DNA of 64,000 nt, from contig CP119312.1 of assembly GCA_029202405.1 (NCBI GenBank), forward strand, positions 439,001 through 503,000, read 5' to 3'. The notes beneath the pieces were generated by a model, which did not search any database, had not been told where the DNA came from, and saw only the letters and a list, made by a program, of their open reading frames with translations. Positions within the stretch are counted from its first letter, which is position 1, and every line of letters starts with the position of its first letter. Made by a program: the position numbers and the translations under genes. Shown here in pieces: positions 15,636-24,295 of this stretch. The DNA comes from Candidatus Devosia phytovorans (lineage in GTDB: Bacteria; Pseudomonadota; Alphaproteobacteria; Rhizobiales; Devosiaceae).

Positions 15636-17222
15636 TCAAGTCATGTCGTCCACGACCTGCCGCTGCTTCAGCATTTCGAGGAAGATGGCGTAGTCCTTGT
15701 CGAATTGCGGGCGGGCGGCTGGATCGGGGGCGCGGGCGGTGCCGCCCTGCTGCATGGCGAGGCAGGCAGCGTCGAGGCTGGGATAGAGGCCGGCGGCGGT
15801 GGCGGCGACCATGGCCATGCCGAGAAGGGTCGCGTCCTTGGCTGAAGATTCAACCACGGTGCAGCCGGTGGCGTCGGCGTAAAGCTCCATCAGGATTGGA
15901 TTTTTGGTGTGGCCGCCGGTGACGTGCAGCGTGTCGATGGCATAGCCGCGGGTGTTGAGGGTTTCGAGGATGTGGCGGACGCCCAGCGCGATGGAAACGC
16001 AGGTGCGCCAGTAGAGGCGGCAGAGCGAGTCGAAATCGCTGTCGAGGGTGAGGCCCGAAATGACGCCGAGGGCGAAGGGGTCGCCGAGGGGTGAGCGGTT
16101 GCCGTGGAAATCGGGCAGGACGTGGAGGCGGTGGGCGAGGGCGAGGCCCTCGGTTTCGCGCAATTGCATGATGCGGGTGGCGATGGCCTGATGCATCTGC
16201 GTGGTCGGTTCGCCGCCGGCGCCATGCCAGCGGATGATGTGATCGAGCAGGGCGCCGGTGGCGGACTGGCCGCCTTCATTGAGCCAGACGCCGGGCAGGA
16301 CGGCGCCGAAATAGGGACCCCAGACGCCCTGGGTAGGGCGGTCTTCGGCAGACAAAGCCATGACGCAGCTGGAGGTGCCGGCGATGAGGGCCAGGTTGCG
16401 GTCGATGGTGCCGACATCATGGGTGAAGGCGCCGAGGACGCCGAGGGCGCCGGCATGAGCATCGATGAGGCCGACGCCGACTTGGCAGTTGGTAGTGAGG
16501 CCGAGGTCGGCGGCGGCTTCCTCGGTCAGCGGGCCGAGATCGGCGCCGACGGGGCTGGCTTTTGCCGGCAGGGCGGCTTTTTCCAGCATGTCCTCGAGGC
16601 CGACCTGGACGAGGAAATCGGACTGCCAGGGTGTGTCGCGATGGGCCAGATAGGTCCATTTGCAGACGAGGGTCGACTGGCTGCGGGCGAGCGAACCGGT
16701 TGATTTCCATGATAGAAAATCGGCCAGGTCGAACATCATGGCGGCGCGTGACCAGCTTTGCGGCATATGGCGCTTGAGCCACATGAGCTTGGGCACTTCC
16801 ATTTCCGGGGACATGACGCCACCGGCATAGTTGAGCACTTCATGACCGGTGGAATTGGCCTCATCGGTCTCGTCTAGGGCGCGGTGATCGAGCCAGACGA
16901 TGGTGTCCCAGCGGTCTTCGCCATTGGTGGAGACGGTGACGGGCTGACCCTGGACATCGCGGACGACAAGGGAGCAGGTGGCGTCAAAGCTCAGGCCAGC
17001 GACCTGTTCCGGACGGGCCTTTGCTTCGGTCATGGCCTGCCGGATGGCGGCGCAGGTGGCCTGCCAAATCTGCTCGCTATTGTGCTCGGCGTGGTTCGCG
17101 TCGGTACGGTTCATGGCGATGGCGTGTTCGGCGCGGGCGAGCAATTTGCCCTCCGCCGTCAGCACCCCCGCCCGGGCACTCCCCGTACCCACATCCACTG
17201 CCATTAGGAGGCTTTGCGTCAA
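15636..17222 (-). CDS. FGGY-family pentulose kinase (ribulokinase-like)
   Basis: A cytoplasmic sugar kinase of 528 residues in the FGGY pentulose kinase group, which phosphorylates D-ribulose and similar ketopentoses with ATP. The N-terminal phosphate loop reads AVDVGTGSARAG, the adenosine motif region includes VTGGHTKNPILMELYAD, and GTSSCVMAL lies between. The TTG at 17222 has GAGAGGG eight bases upstream, whereas the ATG at 17204 has no ribosome site; both are possible. It is separated from the polyol operon by a glycosyltransferase gene. It may feed polyol-derived ketoses into the pentose phosphate pathway; substrate is inferred. Confidence 0.85.
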   Translation of the reverse strand: MTQSLLMAVDVGTGSARAGVLTAEGKLLARAEHAIAMNRTDANHAEHNSEQIWQATCAAIRQAMTEAKARPEQVAGLSFDATCSLVVRDVQGQPVTVSTNGEDRWDTIVWLDHRALDETDEANSTGHEVLNYAGGVMSPEMEVPKLMWLKRHMPQSWSRAAMMFDLADFLSWKSTGSLARSQSTLVCKWTYLAHRDTPWQSDFLVQVGLEDMLEKAALPAKASPVGADLGPLTEEAAADLGLTTNCQVGVGLIDAHAGALGVLGAFTHDVGTIDRNLALIAGTSSCVMALSAEDRPTQGVWGPYFGAVLPGVWLNEGGQSATGALLDHIIRWHGAGGEPTTQMHQAIATRIMQLRETEGLALAHRLHVLPDFHGNRSPLGDPFALGVISGLTLDSDFDSLCRLYWRTCVSIALGVRHILETLNTRGYAIDTLHVTGGHTKNPILMELYADATGCTVVESSAKDATLLGMAMVAATAAGLYPSLDAACLAMQQGGTARAPDPAARPQFDKDYAIFLEMLKQRQVVDDMT

Positions 17223-17398
17223 AGATGGCGCCCTCTCTCTCAATTTGGGGGACGTTAGACGACCGCGTTCGGCATGGCTATGGGAAATGAGTGATGGGGG
17301 CGCCGCTTCTGCGAGGAGGCGGATTGTGGTCCTAACACTGTCGTTTATAAAGTATTGCCTTGTCAAAATATCCGGGAGACTGTTGATTTGCGGATGCA

Positions 17399-18160
17399 AT
17401 GATGGGTGGCAAGATGGTAGAGAGCGCAGTTGCAGAAGGTTTGGTCGATCATCCGTTGAATTACTTTGACCGTATTCAGGTGATCAACCTGCGCTCGCGC
17501 ACAGACCGTCGCCAGGAAATGGCGAGCGAGTTCAGGCGGATCAGGTTTGACCTGGGACGGATCGAGTGGTTCGACGCGGTCAAACCGGCGGATCGGGGCG
17601 AATTCGAGAGTATCGGCGCGCGGGGATGTTTTCTCAGCCACCTTGCCATCCTGCAGCAGAATGCGGAGAGACCGCCGGAACGACTGCTGATCATGGAGGA
17701 TGATGTCAGCTTTTCTGAAGATTTTATGGCGCGGCTGTCGGAGATTGTCGAGCAATTGCAACGGGATCGGTGGGATGTGTTTTATGGCGGGGGACGGGTT
17801 GGCGAGATCGATGCCGTTGCGGCAGGGCTCGCCCGGGTGCCGCAGGACATGGGTATAGGGTGCACGCATTTTCTCGCCATCCGCGGTGACAGGATCGGCG
17901 CGGTGGCGGATTATCTGGCGGCGCAATTGGGCCGGCCGGCGGGGGATCCGGCCGGCGGGCCGATGCATGTCGATGGATCTTATTCGTGGGCGCGCAAGGA
18001 GTTAGGGTTGGAAACGCTGATGGCTAGTCCCGAGATTGCCTTTCAGAGGCCGTCGCGCAGCGACATTGCGCAGGGGCAATGGTGGGACCGGGTTCCGGGA
18101 CTAAGCGAGCTCGGGGCGATGGCGCGGTCGGTGCGGAACCGGCTGCGCAAGCGCGGCTAG
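17399..18160 (+). CDS. Glycosyltransferase family 25 (LPS-type)
   Basis: A 253-residue GT25 protein of the LPS galactosyl/glucosyltransferase type. The N-terminus has VINLRSRTDRR (28-38), an SHLAILQ segment (80-86) and the metal-binding MEDDVSF (99-105) that substitutes for a DxD motif. It likely adds a hexose to LPS core or capsule. The start may be 17399 or the ATG at 17414, which has GGTGG upstream. It is a single gene between oppositely oriented genes, overlapping the end of the mannitol dehydrogenase gene by four bases. The acceptor sugar is unknown. Confidence 0.85.
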   Translation: MMGGKMVESAVAEGLVDHPLNYFDRIQVINLRSRTDRRQEMASEFRRIRFDLGRIEWFDAVKPADRGEFESIGARGCFLSHLAILQQNAERPPERLLIMEDDVSFSEDFMARLSEIVEQLQRDRWDVFYGGGRVGEIDAVAAGLARVPQDMGIGCTHFLAIRGDRIGAVADYLAAQLGRPAGDPAGGPMHVDGSYSWARKELGLETLMASPEIAFQRPSRSDIAQGQWWDRVPGLSELGAMARSVRNRLRKRG

Positions 18161-19632
18161 AGGTCGTTGTCCAGATAGCGCTCCAGGGTTGCCTTGGTGC
18201 CGATTTCCCAGAGCGTTGTCAGGGCTTTGGTGAAGGCGGCGATGAAGGTCGGGTCGTTGGCGAGGTCGCCGTAGATGTCACTCATCGCGAGCCAGGCGCT
18301 CGGATTTTCCTTGGCCAGTTTGGCCTGGGCAGTCAGGCGGTCCCAGCTGGGATCGTTGGGTTCGATGACGGCGCCGCTGTCGGTCGTGCCGTAGCAATAG
18401 CGGCACCAAAGGGCACTCACGAGTGACAATCCGTTAACAGACTGTTGACGTTGAACGCGGTCGAGTGCGGATGGAATGATGAATTTGGGCTGGCGATTGG
18501 AGCCGTCGAGGGCGAGGCGCCGGATGGTGTCGCCAATCTTGGGATTGGAGAACCGGGTCTGGCAGAGGGCGTAATAGTCTTCGAGATTTGTATCGGGCAC
18601 CGGGGGGACGATGGGGATGATTTCTTCCTGCTCGACCTTGGTGAGGAAAGCGGAGACGAGATCGTTCTCCATGGCCTCGTGCACGAAGTGGATGTCCATC
18701 AGGCCGGCCGGATAGGCGATGGTGGCGTGGCCGCCGTTGAGGATGCGGATCTTCATGTGCTCGTAGGGGGCGACGTCGTCGACGAATTGCACGCCAACCT
18801 TTTCCAGCGCCGGGCGACCGGCGGGGAAATTGTCTTCGAGCACCCATTGCTTGAAGTTTTCGCAGAAGACCGGCCAGGCGTCGTCGATGCCGAAATTTTC
18901 GGCGAGGAGCGCAATCTCGCGGGGTGAGGTGGCGGGGGTGATGCGATCGACCATGCCATTGGGGAAGGCGACGGTATCGCGCCATTCGGCGGCGAGGACC
19001 GGGTCCACCAGTTGGGCGAGGCCCAGAACGGCATTCTGGGTGACGTGGCCGTTGCCGGGGATGTTGTCGCAGCTCATGACGGTGAAGGGCACGAGACCAC
19101 GCTGGCGGCGGAGGCGCAGGCCGGCGACGATGAGGCCGAAGACGGTTCTCGGCGTCTCGATGTTTTTCGCGTCCCAGGCGATGTCGGGATGGGCCGGATC
19201 GAACTTCTGGGACGCGGGGTCGATGTAATAGCCGCCCTCGGTAATGGTGAGGGAAACGATGCGGATGGCGGGGTCCGCGAGCTGCTCGATGATGGCGGCG
19301 GTGTCGCCGGGCTTGAGGTAGTCGATCATGCCGCCGGTGATGCGGGCGGCGCTGCTGTCGGCTTCCTGTTCGACCACGGTGGTCAGCCAGTCCTGCGCCT
19401 TGAGTTTTTGGCGCATGGCTTCGTCGGCGTCGCGCACGCCGGCGCCGATCAGCGCCCAGTCGTGGTCGCTGCCGGTGGCGAAGAGATCGTCGAGATAGAC
19501 GGCCTGGTGGGCACGGTGGAAATTGCCGACACCGAAATGGACGATGCCGGCTTTCAAGGCATTGCGGTCGTAGGCTGGGACAGCAGCTGTGGTGATCTCG
19601 GGAAGGGCGGCGGCGGATAGCTTGGTGGTCAT
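18157..19632 (-). CDS. mtlK: Mannitol dehydrogenase-family polyol oxidoreductase
   Basis: A 491-residue long-chain polyol dehydrogenase oxidising mannitol (or arabitol/sorbitol) to a ketose with NAD. The N-terminal nucleotide-binding segment is IVHFGVGNFHRAHQAVYLDDL, followed by NGMVDRITP and the catalytic-region KIRILNGGHATIAYPAG typical of the family. The ATG at 19632 has AAGGACC upstream. It is the last gene of the smoEFGK-mtlK operon, matching the Rhodobacter sorbitol/mannitol gene order without a smoS gene. A small hairpin at 19687-19701 separates it from smoK. Confidence 0.88.
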   Translation of the reverse strand: MTTKLSAAALPEITTAAVPAYDRNALKAGIVHFGVGNFHRAHQAVYLDDLFATGSDHDWALIGAGVRDADEAMRQKLKAQDWLTTVVEQEADSSAARITGGMIDYLKPGDTAAIIEQLADPAIRIVSLTITEGGYYIDPASQKFDPAHPDIAWDAKNIETPRTVFGLIVAGLRLRRQRGLVPFTVMSCDNIPGNGHVTQNAVLGLAQLVDPVLAAEWRDTVAFPNGMVDRITPATSPREIALLAENFGIDDAWPVFCENFKQWVLEDNFPAGRPALEKVGVQFVDDVAPYEHMKIRILNGGHATIAYPAGLMDIHFVHEAMENDLVSAFLTKVEQEEIIPIVPPVPDTNLEDYYALCQTRFSNPKIGDTIRRLALDGSNRQPKFIIPSALDRVQRQQSVNGLSLVSALWCRYCYGTTDSGAVIEPNDPSWDRLTAQAKLAKENPSAWLAMSDIYGDLANDPTFIAAFTKALTTLWEIGTKATLERYLDNDL

Positions 19633-19686
19633 GGTCTTGGTCCTTCGACCGAGTCTTTTATCTAAGTGGGTACCCCCTCCTGGCCG

Positions 19687-19701
19687 CCCCCTGATAGGGG
19701 G
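19687..19701 (-). other. Small stem-loop between smoK and mtlK
   Basis: A 6-bp G/C-rich stem (19687-19692 with 19696-19701) with a three-base loop, in the 94-base gap between smoK and mtlK. It has no T run, so it may tune mRNA processing rather than end transcription. Confidence 0.35.
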
Positions 19702-19726
19702 AGGGACGCAGGAGCCGATTGGTCTG

Positions 19727-20731
19727 TTAGAGAGCCTTGCCGGCGGCATCGAACTTGTAGATGCGGGTTGGGTCGGGCGTGAGGTAGACGTCGTCGCCGT
19801 GGTTGAAGGTCTGGTCGCCGTCGGTGCGGACGGTCATCAGTTCCATGCCGTCGACATGAACGTGGAGGAAAGTGTCGCTGCCGAGCTGTTCGGCGACGCC
19901 GACTTTGCCCTTCCAGGCGCCGGGGACGGCGGTCTTGGAGATGGCGACGTGTTCGGGGCGGACGCCGATGGAATGGGCGTTGTGCTTGGATGCCTCAGGG
20001 CCGTCGACAAAGTTCATCTTGGGCGAGCCGATGAAGCCGGCAACGAAGCGGTTGGCGGGCTTCTTGTAGAGGTCGAGCGGCGAGCCGAACTGTTCGACAT
20101 TGCCGGCGTTGAGCACGACGATGCGGTCGGCCATGGTCATGGCTTCGACCTGGTCGTGGGTGACGTAGATCATGGTGGTCTTGAGCTGCTGGTGCAGCTC
20201 GGTGATCTCGAGGCGCATGTTGACGCGAAGCGCGGCGTCGAGGTTGGATAGGGGCTCGTCGAAGAGGAAGGCCTTGGGCTCGCGCACGATGGCGCGGCCA
20301 ATGGCGACGCGCTGGCGCTGGCCGCCGGAGAGGGCGCGCGGGCGTCGGTCGAGATAGGAGCTCAGGTTCAGCGTGCGGGCGGCATATTCGACCTTCTGGT
20401 CGATGACTTCCTTGGGCGCCTTGGCCATTTTGAGCGGGAAGGCGATGTTGTCCCTGACGGTCATATGCGGATAGAGCGCATATGACTGGAACACCATGGC
20501 AAGGCCACGCCGGGCCGGTGGCGCCTTGGTCATGTCCTGGCCATCGAGCAGGATGGTGCCGCCGGTGGTGTCTTCGAGGCCGGCGATGAGGCGCAGCAGG
20601 GTGGACTTGCCGCAGCCCGAGGGCCCGACGAAGACGACGAATTCGCCGTCTTTGATATCGAGCGAAATGTCCGGGATGATGTGGACCTCGCCGAAGGACT
20701 TCTTGACGTTCTTGAGACTGATAGAGCCCAT
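19727..20731 (-). CDS. smoK: Polyol ABC transporter ATP-binding protein
   Basis: The cytoplasmic ATPase of the polyol importer, 334 residues, of the MalK/UgpC type with a C-terminal regulatory OB-fold domain. It has Walker A GPSGCGKST, the signature LSGGQRQRVAIGRA, Walker B FLFDEPLSNLDA and the H-loop YVTHDQVEAMT. It follows the permease gene by 14 bases. The MalK-type tail suggests possible control by cytosolic partners, but no specific residues can be read. Confidence 0.93.
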   Translation of the reverse strand: MGSISLKNVKKSFGEVHIIPDISLDIKDGEFVVFVGPSGCGKSTLLRLIAGLEDTTGGTILLDGQDMTKAPPARRGLAMVFQSYALYPHMTVRDNIAFPLKMAKAPKEVIDQKVEYAARTLNLSSYLDRRPRALSGGQRQRVAIGRAIVREPKAFLFDEPLSNLDAALRVNMRLEITELHQQLKTTMIYVTHDQVEAMTMADRIVVLNAGNVEQFGSPLDLYKKPANRFVAGFIGSPKMNFVDGPEASKHNAHSIGVRPEHVAISKTAVPGAWKGKVGVAEQLGSDTFLHVHVDGMELMTVRTDGDQTFNHGDDVYLTPDPTRIYKFDAAGKAL

Positions 20732-20745
20732 CTGGATTAGTCCTT

Positions 20746-21576
20746 TTACTTAACAGCGCCGAAGGTGAGGCCGCGGACGAGTTGTTTCTGGCTGAACCAG
20801 CCCATGAGCAGGATCGGCGCGATAGCCAGCAGGGATGCCGCCGAGAGCTTGGCAAGGAAGAGACCCTGCGGGCTGGAGAAGGAGGAGATGAAGGCGGTGA
20901 GCGTGCCAGCACGGCCCGAGGTCAGCGTGATGGTCCAGAAGGCTTCGTTCCAGGCGAGGATCACATTGAGCAGAAGCGTCGAGGCGATGCCGGGCACCGC
21001 CATGGGGACGAGGACGTAGACGATCTCGTTCCAGAGCTCGGCACCATCCATGCGGGCAGCTTCAAGGATGTCGACCGGGATTTCCTTGAAGTAGGTGTAG
21101 AGCATCCAGATGATGATCGGCAGGTTGATCAGGGTCATGATCAGCGTCAGGCCATGCACGGTGTCGAGCAGGCGCAGGTCGCGGAAGATCAGGTAGATCG
21201 GGATCAAAACGCCGACGGCGGGCATCATCTTGGTGGAGAGCATCCACATCAAGACGTCCTTGGTGCGCTTGGTGGGCGCGAAGGCCATGGCCCAGGCGGC
21301 GGGGATGCCGATGATGAGGCCGAGCAGGGTCGAGCCGACCGAGACCAGGATCGAATTGGTGGCGTGCTTGAAATAGTCGGAGCGATCCTGCACGGCGCCG
21401 AAGTTTTCCAGCGTGAAGGTCTGGGGGAAGAAGGTCGGCGTGTTGGCGATGGCTTCGGCTTCGGTCTTGAAGGCGGTGAGAACCACCCAGAGAATGGGCG
21501 AGAAGAGCAGGAGCGCGATGGCCCAGGCGAGAGCGGTGAAGCCGATGCGGGTCTGAACAGAGACGTTGCGTGCCAT
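20746..21576 (-). CDS. smoG: Polyol ABC transporter permease (MalG type)
   Basis: A 276-residue inner-membrane permease with six hydrophobic segments and the EAA loop consensus (ILEAARMDGAELWNEIVYVLVPM) that docks on the ATPase. It ends GLTFGAVK, as is usual for MalG-like permeases. It pairs with the permease at 21821-22693. A 244-base gap containing hairpins precedes it, an unusual distance within such operons. Confidence 0.92.
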   Translation of the reverse strand: MARNVSVQTRIGFTALAWAIALLLFSPILWVVLTAFKTEAEAIANTPTFFPQTFTLENFGAVQDRSDYFKHATNSILVSVGSTLLGLIIGIPAAWAMAFAPTKRTKDVLMWMLSTKMMPAVGVLIPIYLIFRDLRLLDTVHGLTLIMTLINLPIIIWMLYTYFKEIPVDILEAARMDGAELWNEIVYVLVPMAVPGIASTLLLNVILAWNEAFWTITLTSGRAGTLTAFISSFSSPQGLFLAKLSAASLLAIAPILLMGWFSQKQLVRGLTFGAVK

Positions 21577-21675
21577 TTAATGCTTCTCCGCCATGATCAT
21601 CTGTGCCGTGCGGGGTTCGTGCGCCGATGCTGCGACCTTGCGGCCGTGGAGCGATCTCGGGATGGGTCCCGGCTC

Positions 21676-21745
21676 AAGGCCATGTGCCACTCGGGCATAG
21701 CCCTCATGGCCTTCTCTCCTCAAATCGCTCCACAGGAGCGATTTG
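21676..21745. repeat. Two intercistronic inverted repeats between smoF and smoG
   Basis: The first repeat pairs 21676-21684 with 21705-21713 (9 bp, with an inner tgcc/ggca pair). The second is a perfect 11-bp hairpin with a three-base loop (21721-21731 with 21735-21745). They sit in the 244-base gap separating two permease genes that normally abut. I see no coding in the gap. Confidence 0.6.
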
Positions 21746-21820
21746 CCCAAGGGACGGTTCGAAGGATGACACCGGGGGTGGGGACGGGACTGCGCTTCCC
21801 CATGCATGCTGTTGGCCAGG

Positions 21821-22693
21821 TCAAGCATCGAGGTTCTTCCCCACCGCTCGCATCAGGAAGAAGGCGACGATGTTGGCGATGATGACGGCGACCACGCCGC
21901 CCGCGGAACCGGCGCCGATGTCATTGCTCAGAATACCGGTGCGGAAGACGAGGAAGGCGATGTTGGTCGAGGCATAGCCGGGGCCGCCGCCGGTGGTGAC
22001 GCGGATTTCCGCGAAAATGCCGAGGAGGAAGATGGTCTGGATCAGGATCACGATGGTGATCGAGCGGGCCATATGCGGCAGGATGATATAGTAGAAGCGG
22101 TTGATGGCATTGGCGCCATCCATCTCGGCCGCCTCGCGCTGCTCTTCGGAAAGCGACTGCAGGGCGGTGAGCAGGATCAGGGTCGCAAAGGGCAGCCATT
22201 GCCAGGCGACGATAACGATGACCGAGAACAGCGGATACTGGTTGAACCAGTCGACCGGCTGCAGGCCGAAGAACTTCCACAGATGCCCGAGCATGCCGTA
22301 GCCGGGGTGCATGAAGCCGTTCTTCCAGATCAGCGCCGCGACGGGTGGCATGACGAAGAAGGGCGAGATGACGATGATGCGCAGGATTCCCTGGCCCCAG
22401 ATGGGCTGGTCGAGGAGGAGCGCGAGGAAAGTGCCGCCGACGATGGTGATCACCAGCACGCCACCGACCAGGATCATCGTATTGACCAGCGACTGGGTGA
22501 AGCTTGGGTCACCGATGACGTAGAGATAGTTCGCCCAACCGGCAAAGCCGGTCATCATGGGGTTGATCAGGCTGTAATTCTGGAAGGAGAACCACAGGGT
22601 CATGACCAGCGGCACGATCATCCAGATCAGCAGGACGATAACGGCCGGCGCCATCATGATGCGGGAAAGCGTTCGGGTCTGTGCGGTGGCCAT
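21821..22693 (-). CDS. smoF: Polyol ABC transporter permease (MalF type)
   Basis: A 290-residue inner-membrane permease with about six membrane helices and the EAA motif (EAAEMDGANAINRFYYIILPHM). It forms the translocation path with SmoG. Its start lies 131 bases downstream of the binding-protein stop, across a stem-loop. Confidence 0.92.
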   Translation of the reverse strand: MATAQTRTLSRIMMAPAVIVLLIWMIVPLVMTLWFSFQNYSLINPMMTGFAGWANYLYVIGDPSFTQSLVNTMILVGGVLVITIVGGTFLALLLDQPIWGQGILRIIVISPFFVMPPVAALIWKNGFMHPGYGMLGHLWKFFGLQPVDWFNQYPLFSVIVIVAWQWLPFATLILLTALQSLSEEQREAAEMDGANAINRFYYIILPHMARSITIVILIQTIFLLGIFAEIRVTTGGGPGYASTNIAFLVFRTGILSNDIGAGSAGGVVAVIIANIVAFFLMRAVGKNLDA

Positions 22694-22767
22694 TTAGCGG
22701 CTGCTCCAGCGGCAAGGGCGACAGGGCGGGGCGCAAGCGTCCGGCCCGTGGAGTTCCGGAGAGGGAA

Positions 22768-22803
22768 CCGCCCGGTCTCCAGAGGGGACCTTTGACCGGG
22801 CGG
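22768..22803 (-). other. Stem-loop after smoE
   Basis: A perfect 10-bp G/C-rich stem (22768-22777 with 22794-22803) with a 16-base loop, 21 bases downstream of the smoE stop. Its position between binding-protein and permease genes suits a transcript-stabilising or attenuating hairpin that raises binding protein over permease. Confidence 0.6.
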
Positions 22804-22824
22804 GAAAGTCTTCCGAAGGAAGTC

Positions 22825-24135
22825 TTACTTGATGTAACCAGCGCGGGTCATGTCGCGGGTGGTTGCGTCCTGAGCCTGGGCCAGGGCGTCGTCAGCCGAC
22901 ATCTGGCCAGCAAGGGCGGCCGAGAAGAGCTGGCCGACATTGGTGCCGATACCGGCAAACTCGGGAATGGCGACGAACTGGACGCCGACATAAGGCACCG
23001 GCTTGACGGTGGGTTCGCTCGGATTGGCGGCGTTGATGGATTCCAGCGTCATCTTGGCGAAAGGCGCGGCAGCCTCGTAGTCCGCATTCTCATAGAGCGA
23101 GGTGCGAGTGCCCGGGGGAACGTTGGCCCAGCCGTCCTGTTCGGCGACAGTCGCCAGGTATTCCTTATTGGTTGCCCAGTCGATGAACTGCTCGGCAGCC
23201 TCGGCATTCTGCGAAGAAGCGGGGATGGCCAGCGACCAGGCCCAGAGCCAGTTGCCGCGCTTGCCAAGGCCGGTATCGGGGGCGAGGGCGAAACCGACCT
23301 GATCGGCAACGGTGGAGTCATCGGGATTGGTCACGAAGGAGGCCGCGACGGTGGCGTCGATCCACATGCCGCACTTGCCCTGCTGGAACAGGGTCAGGTT
23401 TTCGTTGAAGCCGTTGGAGGAAGCACCGGCCGGGCCGGCGTCGGTCATCAGCGACAAATAGGTGTCGAGCGTTGCCTTCCATTCCGGCTGATCGAACTGG
23501 GGCTTCCAGTTTTCGTCAAACCAGCGGGCACCGAAGGAGTTGGACATGGCGGTGAGGAAGGCCATGTTCTCGCCCCAGCCGGCCTTGCCGCGGAGGCAGA
23601 TGCCGTTGATGTCGGCGGAGCGGTCGGTCATGGCGCGGGCGGCCTCGCCGATGAATTCCCAGGTCGGGGCTTCGGGCATTTCGAGGCCGGCTTTTTCCAT
23701 CAGGTCCTTGCGGTACATGATGAAGGAGCTCTCGCCGTAGAAGGGGGCTGCGTAGAGCTTGCCTTCGGAGGAGAGGCCATCGCGGATAGCGGGGAGCAGG
23801 TCATCGACATCATAGTCGGCATTGGCGCTGAGGCCATCGAGGGGCTTCAGCCAACCCTGCTTGGCCCAGATCGGGGCTTCGTAGGTGCCGATGGTCATCA
23901 CGTCATACTGGCCACCATTGGTGGCAATGTCGGTGGTTACGTTCTGGCGCAGGGTATTTTCTTCCAGCACGACCCAGTTGAGTTCGATGCCGGTTTCTTC
24001 GGTGAAGGCCGAGGACAGGCCCTGCATGCGGACCATGTCGCCATTGTTGACGGTGGCAATGGTGAGCGTCTGCGCCGAGGCAGAGGCTGCCAGCGCAAGG
24101 GTGAACGCGCCCACGAGAATGGGTGTCAGTTTCAT
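22825..24135 (-). CDS. smoE: Sorbitol/mannitol-type periplasmic binding protein
   Basis: The 436-residue extracellular solute-binding protein (family 1) of the polyol importer. It has a Sec signal peptide (about 1-21, cleavage after ASASA) and mature sequence starting QTLTIATVNNGDM, typical of SmoE-like proteins. The ATG at 24135 has GGGAGGAA six bases upstream. It is the first gene of the operon. Substrate is inferred from homology and from the polyol dehydrogenase in the same operon; other hexitols or pentitols are possible. Confidence 0.9.
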   Translation of the reverse strand: MKLTPILVGAFTLALAASASAQTLTIATVNNGDMVRMQGLSSAFTEETGIELNWVVLEENTLRQNVTTDIATNGGQYDVMTIGTYEAPIWAKQGWLKPLDGLSANADYDVDDLLPAIRDGLSSEGKLYAAPFYGESSFIMYRKDLMEKAGLEMPEAPTWEFIGEAARAMTDRSADINGICLRGKAGWGENMAFLTAMSNSFGARWFDENWKPQFDQPEWKATLDTYLSLMTDAGPAGASSNGFNENLTLFQQGKCGMWIDATVAASFVTNPDDSTVADQVGFALAPDTGLGKRGNWLWAWSLAIPASSQNAEAAEQFIDWATNKEYLATVAEQDGWANVPPGTRTSLYENADYEAAAPFAKMTLESINAANPSEPTVKPVPYVGVQFVAIPEFAGIGTNVGQLFSAALAGQMSADDALAQAQDATTRDMTRAGYIK

Positions 24136-24151
24136 CGATATTCCTCCCGTA

Positions 24152-24175
24152 ACCGAAACGGGCATTTGTTTCGGT
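24152..24175. promoter_or_regulatory. Candidate operator upstream of smoE
   Basis: A perfect 8-bp inverted repeat (ACCGAAAC at 24152-24159, GTTTCGGT at 24168-24175) with an 8-base spacer, overlapped by a second repeat CATTTG/CAAATG. It lies 17-40 bases upstream of the smoE start, between smoE and its regulator gene. It could instead be an RNA hairpin in the leader. Confidence 0.45.
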
Positions 24176-24295
24176 GATGGGCAAATGTTCACATGTCATG
24201 CAGCAGTGTCAAGCGGGCTATGCGTGAAATGCGTATCGGCCATAGGGCAATGGTGCTGCCACACCGGTGATTAAACTTGGGAAATCAGGGAGTTG

